DNA of 64,000 nucleotides. It comes from Icerya purchasi. Lineage: Eukaryota; Arthropoda; Insecta; Hemiptera; Monophlebidae. Where the stretch lies: positions 301,052,464 through 301,116,463 of the forward strand of contig CM077116.1 in NCBI GenBank assembly GCA_039619475.1, given 5' to 3'. The notes beneath the pieces were generated by a model. It worked only from the letters and a program-made list of their open reading frames with translations. It searched no databases and had not been told where the DNA came from. A program made the translations under genes and the position numbers. This document shows, in pieces, positions 23,001 to 33,767 of this stretch; the first letter of the stretch is position 1; every line of letters begins with the position of its first letter.

Positions 23001-23359
23001 TAAGTTGGGTCTTCATTAGGGGGTATATATATGTTGCAGATTGTCAAGTTCGCAAGTTGAGGACGGCAGCAGATTGTGACTCGAATGGTCACATTTTGAA
23101 TGTTTGATTGAGTTTGTGAGCAGTGGTTAACGATAACAGAGTCTCGGATGAGGGTAGCTACGCCTCCAGATGCTTTGAGACCTCTGCTGCAGTCTTGGCG
23201 GTAGATTTGGTAGCCTCTTATCGTCGGTTTGTGTTTTAGTAAGAGGTGGGTTTCTTGGAGGCAAGTGATTATAGGTTGTTTGAGCGAGAGTAGTTTGCGG
23301 AGTTCTTCATGGTTGTTGTAGAATCCGTTAATATTCCATTGTGTTATTGACGTCTCCAT
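20081..23359 (-). pseudogene. LINE C ORF2: endonuclease-RT, one nonsense codon
   Basis: ATG 23359 starts a frame of about 1092 codons ending at 20081 that stays in register throughout, broken only by TAA at 21416-21418. That codon lies in the conserved GVPQG block and is one base from Gln CAA. Domains in order: endonuclease (ITQWNINGFYNN, CLQETH, LGYMNAHHTAWG, NSDHFP), linker, then RT (SYRPISLTCVM, CGFRKQRSTTDH, FFDIEKAYDTTW). After the stop come LFADDLNI (catalytic FADD intact), the thumb region and a C-terminal zinc finger (CTQC, HIITEC). The stretch where RNase H would lie is short and shows no TDGS or catalytic acids, so RNase H appears to be absent. With the stop, only endonuclease and part of RT would be made. 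Confidence 0.9.
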
Positions 23360-24800
23360 TCGGGGTCGTTTTCAATTTCGTTATTAATTTGGTGATACAG
23401 ATTTTCAACCCTTTATCTGCCACGATGGAGTGAGCCGTATGAAGCTGGATTGATACAGTTTCTATGTTAACTTCTTCGGTGGTGATTGTTTTGACGATTT
23501 CTTGTGCTGGAAGGTTTGGTTTGTTCGTTAGGATTAGTTGTAGTAGTTGATCGAAGCTGAGGGCGTTTGGGAGTGTCTTATATTGGCTTTCGATGGCATC
23601 CAATGCTGAGAGTAAAGCGTTCCTAGTTTGTACGGCATCAGTGTCGATCGGTTTTATTTTCTTAACTTTCTGTTTCAAGGAGCTCAAGTTAGTGTCTGTG
23701 CTTTCAAGAGAGGAGCTGGCGGATAATACTCTCTTCGTTGAAGTTGGTGTTGCTGGCGATGAATTTTTCAGTTGTTGTGTGTTTGTCGAGGATTGATCGA
23801 TTTTCTTGATTTTCATCTGTAGTCGTAGTCGCATTATCCATAATTTCTTTTTTAACGGCCTGTTTGGCCGCGGGAGGGAGGTTCAACGGAGTTGGTGAGA
23901 GATTCACATTGAGTAACGGATCTACAAGCAGGCTGGTTGATGATGTCGTTGGCGCAGATACGTGGTTGATGATGTCGTTGGCGCAGATACGTGGCTGATG
24001 ATGTCGTTGGCGCAGATACGTGGTTGATGATGTCGTTGGCGCAGATACGTGGTTGATGATGTCGTTGGCGCAGATACGTGGTTGATTGGTGTTTGATCGC
24101 GAGTGGTCGTCCTAATTTTGTTCTCTTGATCTTTGATAGTACACTTTGCGGTAGAGTGTTCATTGTCCGAGAGGTATACAGTGAATTTATCGTCTTCGTA
24201 CTCGATGTGGATGAATGCAGGTATTAGAATAGGTTCTTCAGGGTCATTAATTATATAAGTTTGTCTTCTAAAGCTGTATATATGTCGGTATTGATCTTCG
24301 GTAATACCAGCTTTCAAGTAGCTAACTGGCGCTGTTAGTTTTAGATTGATATCCACCAATTTGCGTTCGATGACGGAGTGGGGTATGTGGGGGGAGGCGT
24401 TAGAAATTATTAGGCGTTTAGCAGGATTGATCAGTTTACGTAGTTTTAGGATACGAGAGTTTACAGTGATTTGTGAGTGGGATTGAATTAGGTCGTCTGC
24501 TATTTTGATTGAAGCTAAGTACACGCATATACGGTTATTCGATATTCGATATATACGAGATGCAAATAATATGACTTTCGGAGGTATCAGGGTGCCGATA
24601 CATTGTATACAGTCTTTTAGTTTATCATCTTTGTTAACGTGGATGACGATTGCTTGGTCACGTGAATGAGGTTTATCGAATTGAGCGATAGAAGCATATG
24701 ATAAAGCTGGTTTACCGTTTGTAGGCATGTTTGAATCGGTAGCAGTTAGCGATAATGGAGTATTTGTAGACGTGTTGGAACTGGTGGGTTTTTCCGCCAT
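23340..24800 (-). pseudogene. LINE C ORF1 (gag-like), frame disrupted
   Basis: ATG 24800 begins a 5' part (to about 24085) homologous to ORF1 of LINE A, with the SFRRQTYIINDP block and a degenerate zinc knuckle. The His and last Cys (HSTAKC) remain, but the first two cysteines are not visible. It then enters a 29-bp tandem array (23939-24083), reads it in all three frames and stops at 23922. Downstream, coding-like sequence resumes in a different frame (about 23940-23790, NLPPAAKQAVKKEIMD) and shifts again near 23800 into the frame ending at 23328. The C-terminal part is Ser/Thr/Lys-rich, with a helical leucine-rich end, and overlaps the start of ORF2 by about 30 bases. Confidence 0.75.
23939..24083. 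repeat. 29-bp tandem array, five copies, inside LINE C ORF1
   Basis: Five head-to-tail copies of a 29-base unit (plus strand GATGATGTCGTTGGCGCAGA, then TACGTGGTT) are present, with a single substitution in one copy. There are no spacers, so this is not a CRISPR array. Because 29 is not a multiple of three, successive copies are read in successive frames as HVSAPTTSS, TYLRQRHHQ and RICANDII. Confidence 0.95.
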
Positions 24801-25017
24801 ACAGGCAGTTAGCGATACTGGAGCTTCTTGTTTACGTCGAAATTATCACCAAACAAAAAAAGGTAGAGTACAAAAAAAAGAGATAAATTTAACACATATC
24901 AGAAAAAAGGAAAGAGATAAGATAAGAAAAAGAGAAAAAAACTGTATTTACGAGTAGAACCAAGAGCGCACGACTGTTCACTTTCACGTTTAAATATCTT
25001 AGCAAAAACAAATAATT

Positions 25018-25469
25018 GAATACTGTAAAATAGACAAGTATCAGCGGTGGTACCGGAAGACGGTGATGACGGTTTTCCAATCTGCAATTTGGTTGCGTTT
25101 CGTTTTGAAGATTGACAAGAAGCGGGTTTTACGTACGAATTTTAAATAATTTTAGCCGAACTTGGCACAATTACTTTCGCAAACGGAAATAATACTTTTC
25201 GGGAGATCTGACTTTTCCTCACAGCAGTGGTTATTCCTTATTCTTTCTTGGACGTGATATCTGTTAAGATGATTATTAATTCAAAACGACATACTCGTCC
25301 GAGGTACAATATCGACTAACTGTTTTTTTGTTTTTTTTTTAAATTTTAACCACAAAGATATTACTTTCTTTAAAGCTAAAAATGCGACTTTAGGGGGGGG
25401 GTCGCTGACAAAGAGCATTGACCTATGTTCGACAAGAAAGAAAAGTAACGCCGAATTAATTATTTAGAT
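25018..25469. other. Unassigned spacer between LINE C and RTE-2
   Basis: This stretch is AT-rich, with a poly-T run near 25323-25340 and a G run near 25392. I found no ORF with domain character, no RNA gene and no clear repeat partner. It may contain the sequence into which LINE C inserted. Confidence 0.5.
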
Positions 25470-25985
25470 TCGTATGCGGTCAACTATAGCATTAATGAAG
25501 AAAACCAGGAAAGCGACAACAGATAGCGAAGGAAAGGGGAGAACAGATGCGGCACTATCACGATCACGATACGCTTACATTAATCCATTGGTGGATATAA
25601 GCCTTCCCCCTTTTTTTCCATCTATGTCGATCACTGGCTTCGTTCATCCATTTCACACCGGCTGTTTTCTTTATGTGCTCGGCCGACCACGGTTTCTGTA
25701 TCTTTCCCTTGGCAGCTATTCCGTTATTCGTTTCATCCATCTATCATCGTTTCTTCCTGCCACATGGCCTACCCCGTTCCACTTCAGCTGCGCTACACGT
25801 TTTACTGCATCTGATAGTTCAGTTTGCTGTCTTATCCATGCATTGGCTTTCCTGTCTAATACTTTAATGCCTAGCATTACTCTTTCGTGGGATCTCTGAG
25901 TTACGGCAAGTTCCTTAACTACATATTTTGTCAGGCTCCATGTTTCCGCTTCGTATGTAAGCACCGGAAGGACGCACTGTTCCTA
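25470..25985 (-). pseudogene. RTE-2: C-terminal fragment of an RTE-clade RT
   Basis: On the minus strand, starting at 25985, the sequence reads the end of an RTE polyprotein: CVLPVLTYEAETWSLTKY, then the ERVMLGIKVLDRK block, the TELSDAVKRVAQLKWNGVGH block and RNDDRWMKRITE. After a stop or frameshift, RWKKRGKAYIHQW appears near 25595, the usual C-terminal end of this clade. A T run at 25987-25996 on its right separates it from LINE H. It is a strongly 5'-truncated, inactive copy. Confidence 0.8.
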
Positions 25986-25989
25986 AATT

Positions 25990-28945
25990 TTTTTTTTTTA
26001 GTCCGTTGGGCAGCACTATAGAGAGCAGGAATATTATAGAGAAGTAAACGTTCAGACTATGGAACATTCGAAAAGGATATGGTTAGAATTACATTCATGA
26101 TGATCGAAACGCAACCATCATAAAGAGGAAATAATATAGAGCTGCAAAGACGGAAATTTATGAAACCAAGAATTAACTGAAAAATACGGCTGAATAAAAA
26201 GATAAAAGGAAAATTGATTAGAAAAGGAGAAAGGGTATGAGTCTGACCAAAACCTATAATGGAATTTTTTAGACAATGCAATTAAATTATTAGCAGTGAA
26301 CTTATTAATGGGGAGTCCATTAACATCTGCACCTCGAGACAACTAATCAACTCTTTCATTTCCTTCTATACCAATATGGCCTGGAACCCAAAGGAACTCA
26401 ATCTGAATATAGTAAGTTTGGAAAAGGTTATGGATAATCGAACGAATACAAAGAATGATAGGATCACAAGAAGGATGAGGAAACACAGATGAGATAGTTT
26501 GTAAAACACTCTTAGCATCACAGATGATTAGAAATTTATTATTCTCTCGTACTAAGGATATGTAAAGAATGGTTCTTAATATTGCAACAGACTCTGCAAA
26601 GAAAGTAGAGCAGGTTGGAGGAAGTCTATAACTTTCAAAGTAGTTGTGAACAAAATATAGGAAGAATTAGGACCCTTCGATCCGTCACTATAAAGAAGAG
26701 AATGAAAAGGAAATAGAGAGTTAATAGTATTAAGGAAATCTTAATTAGGTTGTGGAAGGGATTTAGAGTAAAGGGACAACAAAGACAAATTAGGAGGAAA
26801 GAGAAAATGTTTAAAATGAAAGGTAAAGTAAGGAAGTTTGTTGTAGGTTATAATTTGTGAATGAAATTTGGCAAGTCGATTTGAGATATGAGAAAGAAGA
26901 GGAATATTTTTGGAAGTGAATCGCCAATTCTGATGTACGGACGAGTAGGACGAGATAAGATTTGAAGAAGAAATTGGAAGGCGTTTTAAAAGGAAGCGAT
27001 AACCCAAGTAAGATCTCAGAATTTGTGAAAAGGGAACATTATATTCAGCATGTGTTGCAGGAATGGGAGTTGATTTAGGGGCTCCTAGACTTAAACGAAG
27101 GAAACAATTTTGGACCTGATCCAGTTTACAGCGGAGAAATCTGGAGGAGTTACCACAGATAATCGAACAATAATCTAGTTTGAAATGAACTATAAATTTA
27201 TAAAGAACAATTAAGGTACTAGGATCTCCTCTCCACCATGAAAAAGTAAAGGAGACTATTTTTAGGATAACAAAAATTATTAACTATGGGAATCGGAATA
27301 TTATTTACAGAAGGGTTTACTAAAGAAGAGTTAAAAGGTCGATAAGTAAAATTAATACAAGTGGATTCAGATGGTGAAATAAAAAGGTGTAAATCTAAAA
27401 GTGAGCTATTTAATCTTGACAAGGAATTATTCATTTCTTCGTTTGCAAAGGTAAGATCGTGAGAAGTGGGATATAGAAGGATATTATCTGCAAAGAAAAG
27501 GAAAGATGCCCCTATTGGGAAGGAGCCTATATTAAGAATATATGTATATTTAAAAGCCTAGGAAAATAGGAGCCCTGCGGAAGATCATGGTACACAGTTC
27601 TGAAAGTAGAATCAGGAGGTGTAGAAAGATGAATCATACAATTTTAGAAAAGCCGAATAACAATTGAAATAAATTGGGATAAAAGGTTAATGGAAGGCAT
27701 TTTCTTTTGTAAGGTCGGAAGATGCACATTATTAAAAGCATTGGAAATATTAAGAAATGAAGCTAGAGTGTATTTTTTATTTAAGAATGACTTATAAATA
27801 TCTGAAATAAAGAGACTAATGTAATCGGAGGGAACAAGACCAGGACGAAAACTGAACATGTTACTGAGTAGTAAATCATTACTTTCAAGCCACCAAATAA
27901 GACCTCTATTTAGGATACTTTCGAAAAATTTTCTTAGATACGGAGCAACGGATATTGGACGGAATGAAGAAGGATCTTTTTTAGGGACTGGAATAATCAT
28001 AAAGGAGTTCCAAGAGGGAGGAAGAAAGCCAGCGGATAAAATAGAATTAAAAATATTGAGAAGGATTTGAAGAGATTGATTGAACAAATTCTTAAGGACG
28101 CGATAAGGTATACCGTCTAACCCTGGGGAAAAACCATTAGCATTGTTTAATGAATAACGCAGTTCGTTAATGATGAACGGTAAGGTAAGGAAATAAGGAG
28201 AGGAGGCATTGGAAAATGAAAGAGGGGAAAGTTCTTCAAATCTAGGTACATAAGAAGGAGAAATAGAGTCAAGAAAAGGAATTAACTTTTACAAAGGAAT
28301 ATTCATAGATATAGGATAGTGAAAACGGGAGACTTTAAAAACTCTAGCCATTTTCCAAATTTGCAAAAAGAGAGTGTTATGGAAGAAAGAGAAACAAAAT
28401 TTTTTCCAGGAGTCTTTTTTGGCTGATTTGAAAACAAACTTAGCCTTCGCATTCATCTGTTTATAGATTAGATAATTGGAGGTTGAAGGACAAGCTCAGA
28501 AAGTTTTGAAAGCAGATATAATAGCATTGTAAGTGGCTTTGCATTCACTATTCCATAATATAGATGAAGCAGTGATGTGCTTAAGATTTTTAGAAAATTT
28601 GATTAGTGGAGAAGAGGAGGATAGACTTGAATTAATTAACTATACGGAACAGGATCTATATTTTTAGGAATACATGAAAGAGAGGAGTCCAGTGTGTTAC
28701 GAAATTTAAGCCAGTTGGTTTTGTTAAAATTCCAACGAAAGCATGAATGAGTTTGTTGGGTGGAGGTAAAAGAAAATTCTGCCAAAAGTATTGTCCAAGG
28801 TTTTCCAGGACGAATTAAGGCCAATGTTGGGAGAAGTGAAAGTTAGGTCATTGAAGTTATAGATTGATTGATTTTTAAAATAAGTGGGGGATAGCCTCAG
28901 GTTGAAAAATGCAGATGTAACATTAATATAAAAGATTAATAAAAC
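25990..28945 (-). pseudogene. LINE H: decayed G-family ORF2
   Basis: Minus-strand pieces align in order with LINE G ORF2: an endonuclease piece (28948-28636), RT (28087-27644, with PSSFRPISVAPYLRKF and MFSFRPGLVPSDY) and the RT box near 27483-27494. That box reads FADN instead of FADD. Then follow the thumb (27434-27219), the RFLLKRLPISSSNLI segment (27007-26741) and RNase H with C-terminus (about 26690-26050, WSDSYPFSFSN). Many stops and frame changes separate the pieces. ORF1 is absent. It ends against RTE-2 near 25990, with C-terminal zinc-finger sequence barely recognisable. Confidence 0.75.
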
Positions 28946-30930
28946 CACAGCTGAAGTTAAGGTATACAGGCCTATCTCGTTACTAAATTCTTGCGAGAAA
29001 ATTTATGAAAAAATAATAAATTGTTATTTGTTGCACAAAATATATGAAAAACAAAATCTACATGAAAATCAATATGATTTCAGAGCGAGGCATTCCGCTG
29101 AGGGTGCGGTCTATAAATTGGTAACTTCCATTCAGAATACTTGGCTAGTGGATCAACTGCTTTTGTCATATCCTTTGATGTTATGGATGCATTTGACCAC
29201 GGGAGGTGGTTAGCAATTATTCAAATTCTGAATAGGTATAAAGTAAATCATTCCCTCATTAATATTATCATCAATTATTTTCATGAAAAACAGTGTGGCT
29301 GTAACTTAACAACACCTCTTTTATCAAAAAGGTTTTCTATGGAGTTCCACAGGACTCTGTCCTTGGTCCGACCTTATGGAATATTCTTTATTCCAGGGTT
29401 CATAAGGAGATGGCAGGTATTTGCAAAACATTAAACTTAGATACTACATTCATTTCTTATGCAGGCGATTTATGTATTCTTATTAATCTTCATAAAATTG
29501 AGCTTGCCTGTAAAAGCTTAGAAATTATAATAACCGAATTGGGTCATCGTTCTCGATAGAGAAATGTGATGCAATTATGTTTAGGGGGAAAGATATAATG
29601 GACAGTGTTAGAAATATTAAGGTAATCTTTGAAAAACCAATTCGTGTGGCCGAAAAAATTAAATACCTCAGGATGTTACTAGATAATAAACTTACTTTCA
29701 CCACCCATATAGGTGCAATAAATAATAAATGTAAACTTTATGGTAGACTGATTAGATTACATCCCAAAAATTATAGGCTATATTTTAAAGAGAGAATAAT
29801 TCTTTATAAAGGGTTGATTCAATCAATTTATGGTTATAGTTCCAGCATTTTATATAAATAATAAGATTCTCTCTAAAATCAACAAACCGCAGAGAAAATT
29901 TAAATTAAATATTTCACCATTGTATAGAACCACTCCCTCACCTGCTGTCTGTGTATTGGCTAATATTATCCCATTAAATATATTCCTTATTGGACGAGCT
30001 ATTTGTTACGATATTTTCGTTTAGTTTATGTTTTATTTTGTTATATATTTTTAATGCATGTGTAGCGCCCGATTTTCGAATCGCCATTTATATGATCGCC
30101 CGTTGATCGGCTGAGACAGCTAAGGTCGATACCTTTTGGCCTACTCGTTCCTTGCCGTTTCCAGGTATCTGCAATCACACGTTTGTCTGTTTTACCGACC
30201 ATATTTTTTATTGCTCTACACTCAGTATTCGTTGTATTCGTTGTCCTCTCTTATTTGTTGTTCGCCTTTGCTCGTCGCTCGCCTTTGTGTCATTAAGTCG
30301 TTTGCTTCGCTAATGTTCGTTCAACATCGAGCTATGAATAAAACTTTTAATACGTTAACTTATTAATTTCAAAATAATCACATAAATCCTCAACACTATT
30401 ATTTCAGAATATAGAATAACAAATAGTTTAGACTTGGTCATGACCTCAAAATACCTTCCTAATAACAGTATCAAAAATGATTTTGGTACCTTACCAACTT
30501 TGAAATTGTTAAAAAGTTATATCAATAACATAATTACTAGTAATTGGCAGTCCCGTTGGGATCAATGACGCATAACCTATCTCTTTTTTCCAAACATTAA
30601 AAGCAAACTTAAAACGAAGCATTTAAATATAACTTTTTTGAATGTACAAACACTTTCTGGTCATGGGAATTTTGAAAAGTACCTCCATAGATTCAAGTTA
30701 GTTAATTCGCCAAACTGACGTTTGTGCAGAACCGCATATGTTAATAAAACATTCAGCATTCAATTTTCGAATGTAGATCTTCCGTCACTTCAAAAAAATG
30801 TATAAAATCACTTCTATTGTCTCCTTAGTTATAAGTGGAAATAATGCCGCTAATATTTTATATCATTTTCATACCATAATAAAAGAAAAATCGATTTTGA
30901 CGAGTGCTGATCAATCTTTTAAAATTGGTG
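28946..30930 (+). pseudogene. LINE I: R1-like RT and C-terminal domain, split by an LTR
   Basis: The plus strand shows RT from about 28960 (YRPISLLNSCEKIYEKI), then the NQYDFRARHSAEGAVY block and VMDAFDHGRW near 29185. A mutated catalytic box YAGD at 29458-29469 replaces YADD. The thumb is KYLRMLLDNKLTF, followed by SPLYRTTPSPAV near 29915. After an LTR-like insertion (30061-30395) the C-terminal region resumes: a tryptophan-rich WQSRWD, then LSGHGNFEKYLHRF near 30655 and a weak zinc finger. Frames change repeatedly. The endonuclease is missing and the left edge abuts LINE H, so the copy is 5'-truncated. Confidence 0.7.
30061..30395 (+). mobile_element. Probable solo LTR inside LINE I
   Basis: The 335-base segment begins TGTAGCGCCCGA and ends CTCAACA, consistent with the TG...CA termini of LTRs. 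It contains an AATAAAA poly(A) signal near 30334 about 60 bases before its end. Its GC-richer composition contrasts with the flanks. LINE I coding resumes directly on the other side. I could not find a 4-6 base target-site duplication, so the exact ends are uncertain. Confidence 0.5.
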
Positions 30931-31479
30931 GTAGCCTGAGTTCGTGGATTTTGTGGTGTTTATATCGTTTTTGGCGTGCGTGTATGTAGCTTGAGTATTT
31001 ACTTAAGTTTGTGTGTTTACTTGCAGATTTATTTGTTAGGTAGATATGATTGTATACAATATTCATGAAGTTTGTAAAAGCAGATATGATTCTTTGTGTT
31101 GTAAATTGCTTGATAGTGTAACTAAGAATTAATAGCAACTCATCTATAATATTAATTTTTGTACTTCGTGACTATTTTAAAACATTACCATTGCAATATC
31201 TTATTATATGTATATATATATATTTTTTTTTAAATAAGTTGTGGGTCTCACAGGGCAAGTATTCCCGTTGCGTGAGTACCCGACACTCTTTTTATCGTTT
31301 ATTCAAATTTAACAATAACAAATTTATTCATACTTATTATATAAATCAAAAAGAAATAAACCTAAATTAATATACGTCTAAGTAAATATATATAAAAACA
31401 TACGCATGCATGCATTCACTCTAGATACGCATCTGTACACAAATTCATAAAGATTGCTTTTATATTCAACTTGTATACA
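30931..31479. other. AT-rich spacer, no assigned feature
   Basis: It contains a TA-rich microsatellite near 31207-31230 and a GC-richer patch at about 31240-31290 (GTCTCACAGGGCAAG...). I could not match that patch to a gene or repeat end. Short ORFs here lack domain features. Confidence 0.4.
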
Positions 31480-32706
31480 CGATCTTCTTTAAGAAATACA
31501 AGCAGAAAAGTAACGAAAAAGGCACGACGCAAAAAAATAAAGAAGAAAGTATATAATCAAAGTGATGCATAATTGAGCTACATAGATGGAAAAATTCGGG
31601 ACGTAGCTTGGTTTTTATTCTTTTCGCCATTCTTTCAGCCATTTCACTACTTCCTTTTTCCACACACCAATATGCTGTTTTCGTTTAGAATATGATTGCG
31701 GATATTACTCATTAATTTAATTAAAACCGAGTCATCTATGTTATCAATTCGTAGATTTGCCCCTCTAGAATAAATGTAATACACATTACTTTGTTTTCTT
31801 GTTATTCGAGTTTTTTGTTTGGATGGTAATTTTATATTGTTGCTATTAAATTCAAGTAATCTATAATAGTAATAGTACATCTTCGGAGATATTTCATTGT
31901 TTTCCTTCCACCAAGTTGACCTCGAGTTGTTTCACTTCCAGTAGGGTAGTATAAGTTTCAGACACTTTTCTGAATTTTACCGATTTTATTGATTTCCGTT
32001 TTCTTAGTCTCTCCTCATATTTGGATTTCATATAGAATTCTAGACATAATTATTGCATTGTAGTATATACGTAGTGTTTCATACGATAGTACCTGCTTTA
32101 ATTTATATAAAGCTGGAATTTACTGTCTTATTTTCAAATTTAAAACTTCGATATATATTCCTAAATATTTAAAATCTTTAAGTTTTCTAAAGGTAGACAT
32201 AAACATGAAAGAGTGTTATTAGTTTCATTGAGTTCATGTAAGCATTCGTTATTATAAAATATGATTCGCGGGTTGCGACTCTTATATTTAGTACTATTTC
32301 GGATATGTAACAATTTAGATTTATTTATATCTACACATAACCTCTTATCATGTGCCCACTTACTAAAATTATCTATATCCTCTTGCAGTAATTTTTCCGC
32401 CACCTCTAACTTTTTATGTTCAATTAACAGAGTAATATCATCAGCAAACACATATACCTTCGTATTTTTAATATGCTTATGTAGCGAGTTAGTGTAAACT
32501 AAGAAAAGAATAGGAGCCAATACGGTGCCCTGACCTACTCTGTATTGAATAGTTTTTTCATTACTTTTATTCCCTGCGATTTTTACTATACTTTTCCTAT
32601 TTATTATATAATTCTTAAATCACTTTAGTTGATTATTTTTAATACCGAAATTTTTCAACCCCTTAATCAGTAATTCATGGCCAACTAAGACAAACGCTTT
32701 TGACTA
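31480..32706 (-). pseudogene. LINE J: CR1/L2-like RT 3' half
   Basis: The minus strand reads from about 32706 an RT fragment that begins shortly after the DxxKAF motif. It continues through QYRVGQGTVLAPILFLVY, then VYVFADDITLL near 32440 (FADD intact) and the thumb (WAHDKRLCVDINKSK). After a gap, the C-terminal block LPSKQKTRITRKQSNVYYIY (31880 onward) matches the terminal pattern of CR1/L2-type elements, which lack RNase H. Stops are frequent. It is 5'-truncated at about 32706; the clade assignment is tentative. Confidence 0.6.
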
Positions 32707-32930
32707 TAACATGTTGTGCCGAATGTAGTTTACCGTGTTTGTGTTATTGTTTATCGTTGGAGTTGCGTCTATGGTAAGTAATAGATAACGTTTCACAAAG
32801 TGGGTAATTATATACTATTTTGTTGCCGTTTGTATTCTCAGAGATAAATCCTCATTTCAACAGTTTAAAGGTATTACCAGATATTCTATATGAATATATA
32901 ATACACCAAAAATATATTAAATAGTACACG

Positions 32931-33041
32931 ATGGCCCTACGTGAGATTGTAGGGTCTAAAATACTGCCATTTCTGGTGGATTTAAAACCTAAATTAGGAC
33001 AAAAAGGAACTGGTTATGATAGTATTATGTGGACCACCTAG
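32931..33041 (+). CDS. Small ORF, 36 codons, function unknown
   Basis: ATG 32931 opens a short frame with an amphipathic composition (MALREIVGSKILPF, then VDLKPKLGQKG) ending at TAG 33039-33041. Just upstream another open stretch reads EINPHFNSLKVLPDILYEY after a possible splice acceptor at TTCTCAG (about 32836-32842). A GTAAGT donor lies at about 32775. The region is not recognisably transposon-derived. It may be chance, as ORFs of this length are common. Confidence 0.15.
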   Translation: MALREIVGSKILPFLVDLKPKLGQKGTGYDSIMWTT

Positions 33042-33263
33042 TCTATTATACTGATGAAACTAAAGCAAAAGGCGAAGCAAGGCCACTATCGGCATCCTGC
33101 GCCTTTGTAGGCCAGGGCATCTCACATCAAGCCAGACTTATGCCTGTAATGCGAAAATCATAAAATCGATGTCATTAGTGAAAAAGGACTTTTTTCATCA
33201 CAGAAACAAAAAAAAAGGTCCCCATATATAAAAGTAACCAACTTGTCTGCTTCTTTTTTTTTA

Positions 33264-33506
33264 ATGAGCAATGAAGAAATTAAAAAAGAATTATTTCAAT
33301 CAATCCAGCAATACTGTGAACAAAAAAATTTAGTGGATCATTTAAAACTTGAAAACACGTATATTAGAGTAAACAAGTATGGCCAAAAATACGTAAAAAC
33401 AGTTATACAAGTACCGCCTGGTTTAAATACTTTTTTAACCCCCCTTTGGGCATGCCAGCAACGGATCATTGCCCAGAAACGACACAAGAGGGAAAAAATC
33501 AATTAG
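33264..33506 (+). CDS. Hypothetical ORF, 80 codons, with upstream TATA-like element
   Basis: ATG 33264 begins MSNEEIKKELFQSIQQYCE and continues as a Lys-rich, soluble-looking protein. After residue 54 (VPPG) the sequence loses coding character. A CATATATAAAAG motif lies at about 33223-33234, 30-40 bases upstream of the ATG, and a long pyrimidine tract directly precedes it. I recognise no family. It could be the first exon of a host gene, an old viral or transposon piece, or chance. No partner sequence occurs elsewhere in the window. Confidence 0.25.
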   Translation: MSNEEIKKELFQSIQQYCEQKNLVDHLKLENTYIRVNKYGQKYVKTVIQVPPGLNTFLTPLWACQQRIIAQKRHKREKIN

Positions 33507-33589
33507 ATGTAGATTCGGTCAGTTATTTCTTTTTTATTTATTTAATGAGGGGTACTAAATCACACATTGCATGTAACTACCTAGGTTAT

Positions 33590-33767
33590 CGCAATTAGTG
33601 GACCCACGTTTTAAATCAGACTCCTCAGCACGTTAGACTGAATGAAAGTCATGAGGTTGTTCAAAGCAGTAGGGGTACTTCAGAGGATGTCTACCAGGAT
33701 GTAATCTGGCCGTGACGCAACTCATTAAGACGTGTGCATTTCAGCAAGATGTGCGAAACTGGTGGGT
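33590..33767 (-). pseudogene. Possible LINE C-terminal zinc-finger scrap
   Basis: The minus strand reads VSHILLKCTRLNELRHGQ near 33760-33700, the pattern His-4 residues-Cys followed by Arg seen at the C-terminus of I-group ORF2 (compare HLLVSC in LINE A). No other domain remains. It borders the poly(A) end of LINE K at 33768. Confidence 0.3.

Larger units (their letters stand above)
20011..25004 (-). mobile_element. LINE C: nearly full-length I-group non-LTR retrotransposon
   Basis: This element of about 5 kb lies on the minus strand: 5' UTR (25004-24801), ORF1, ORF2, a short 3' UTR and an ATAAATAAAT-type tail ending near 20011. The 13-base direct repeat AAAACAAATAATT occurs at 19998-20010 and 25005-25017, at the two positions expected for a target-site duplication. 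I use it to set the ends. The left flank is the 3' UTR of RTE-1. Although almost complete, the copy carries lesions in both ORFs. Confidence 0.8.

Noticed and set aside
23939..24083. Regularly repeated 29-bp units resembling a CRISPR array
   Set aside because: Copies are directly adjacent with no spacers, and they lie inside a retrotransposon ORF.
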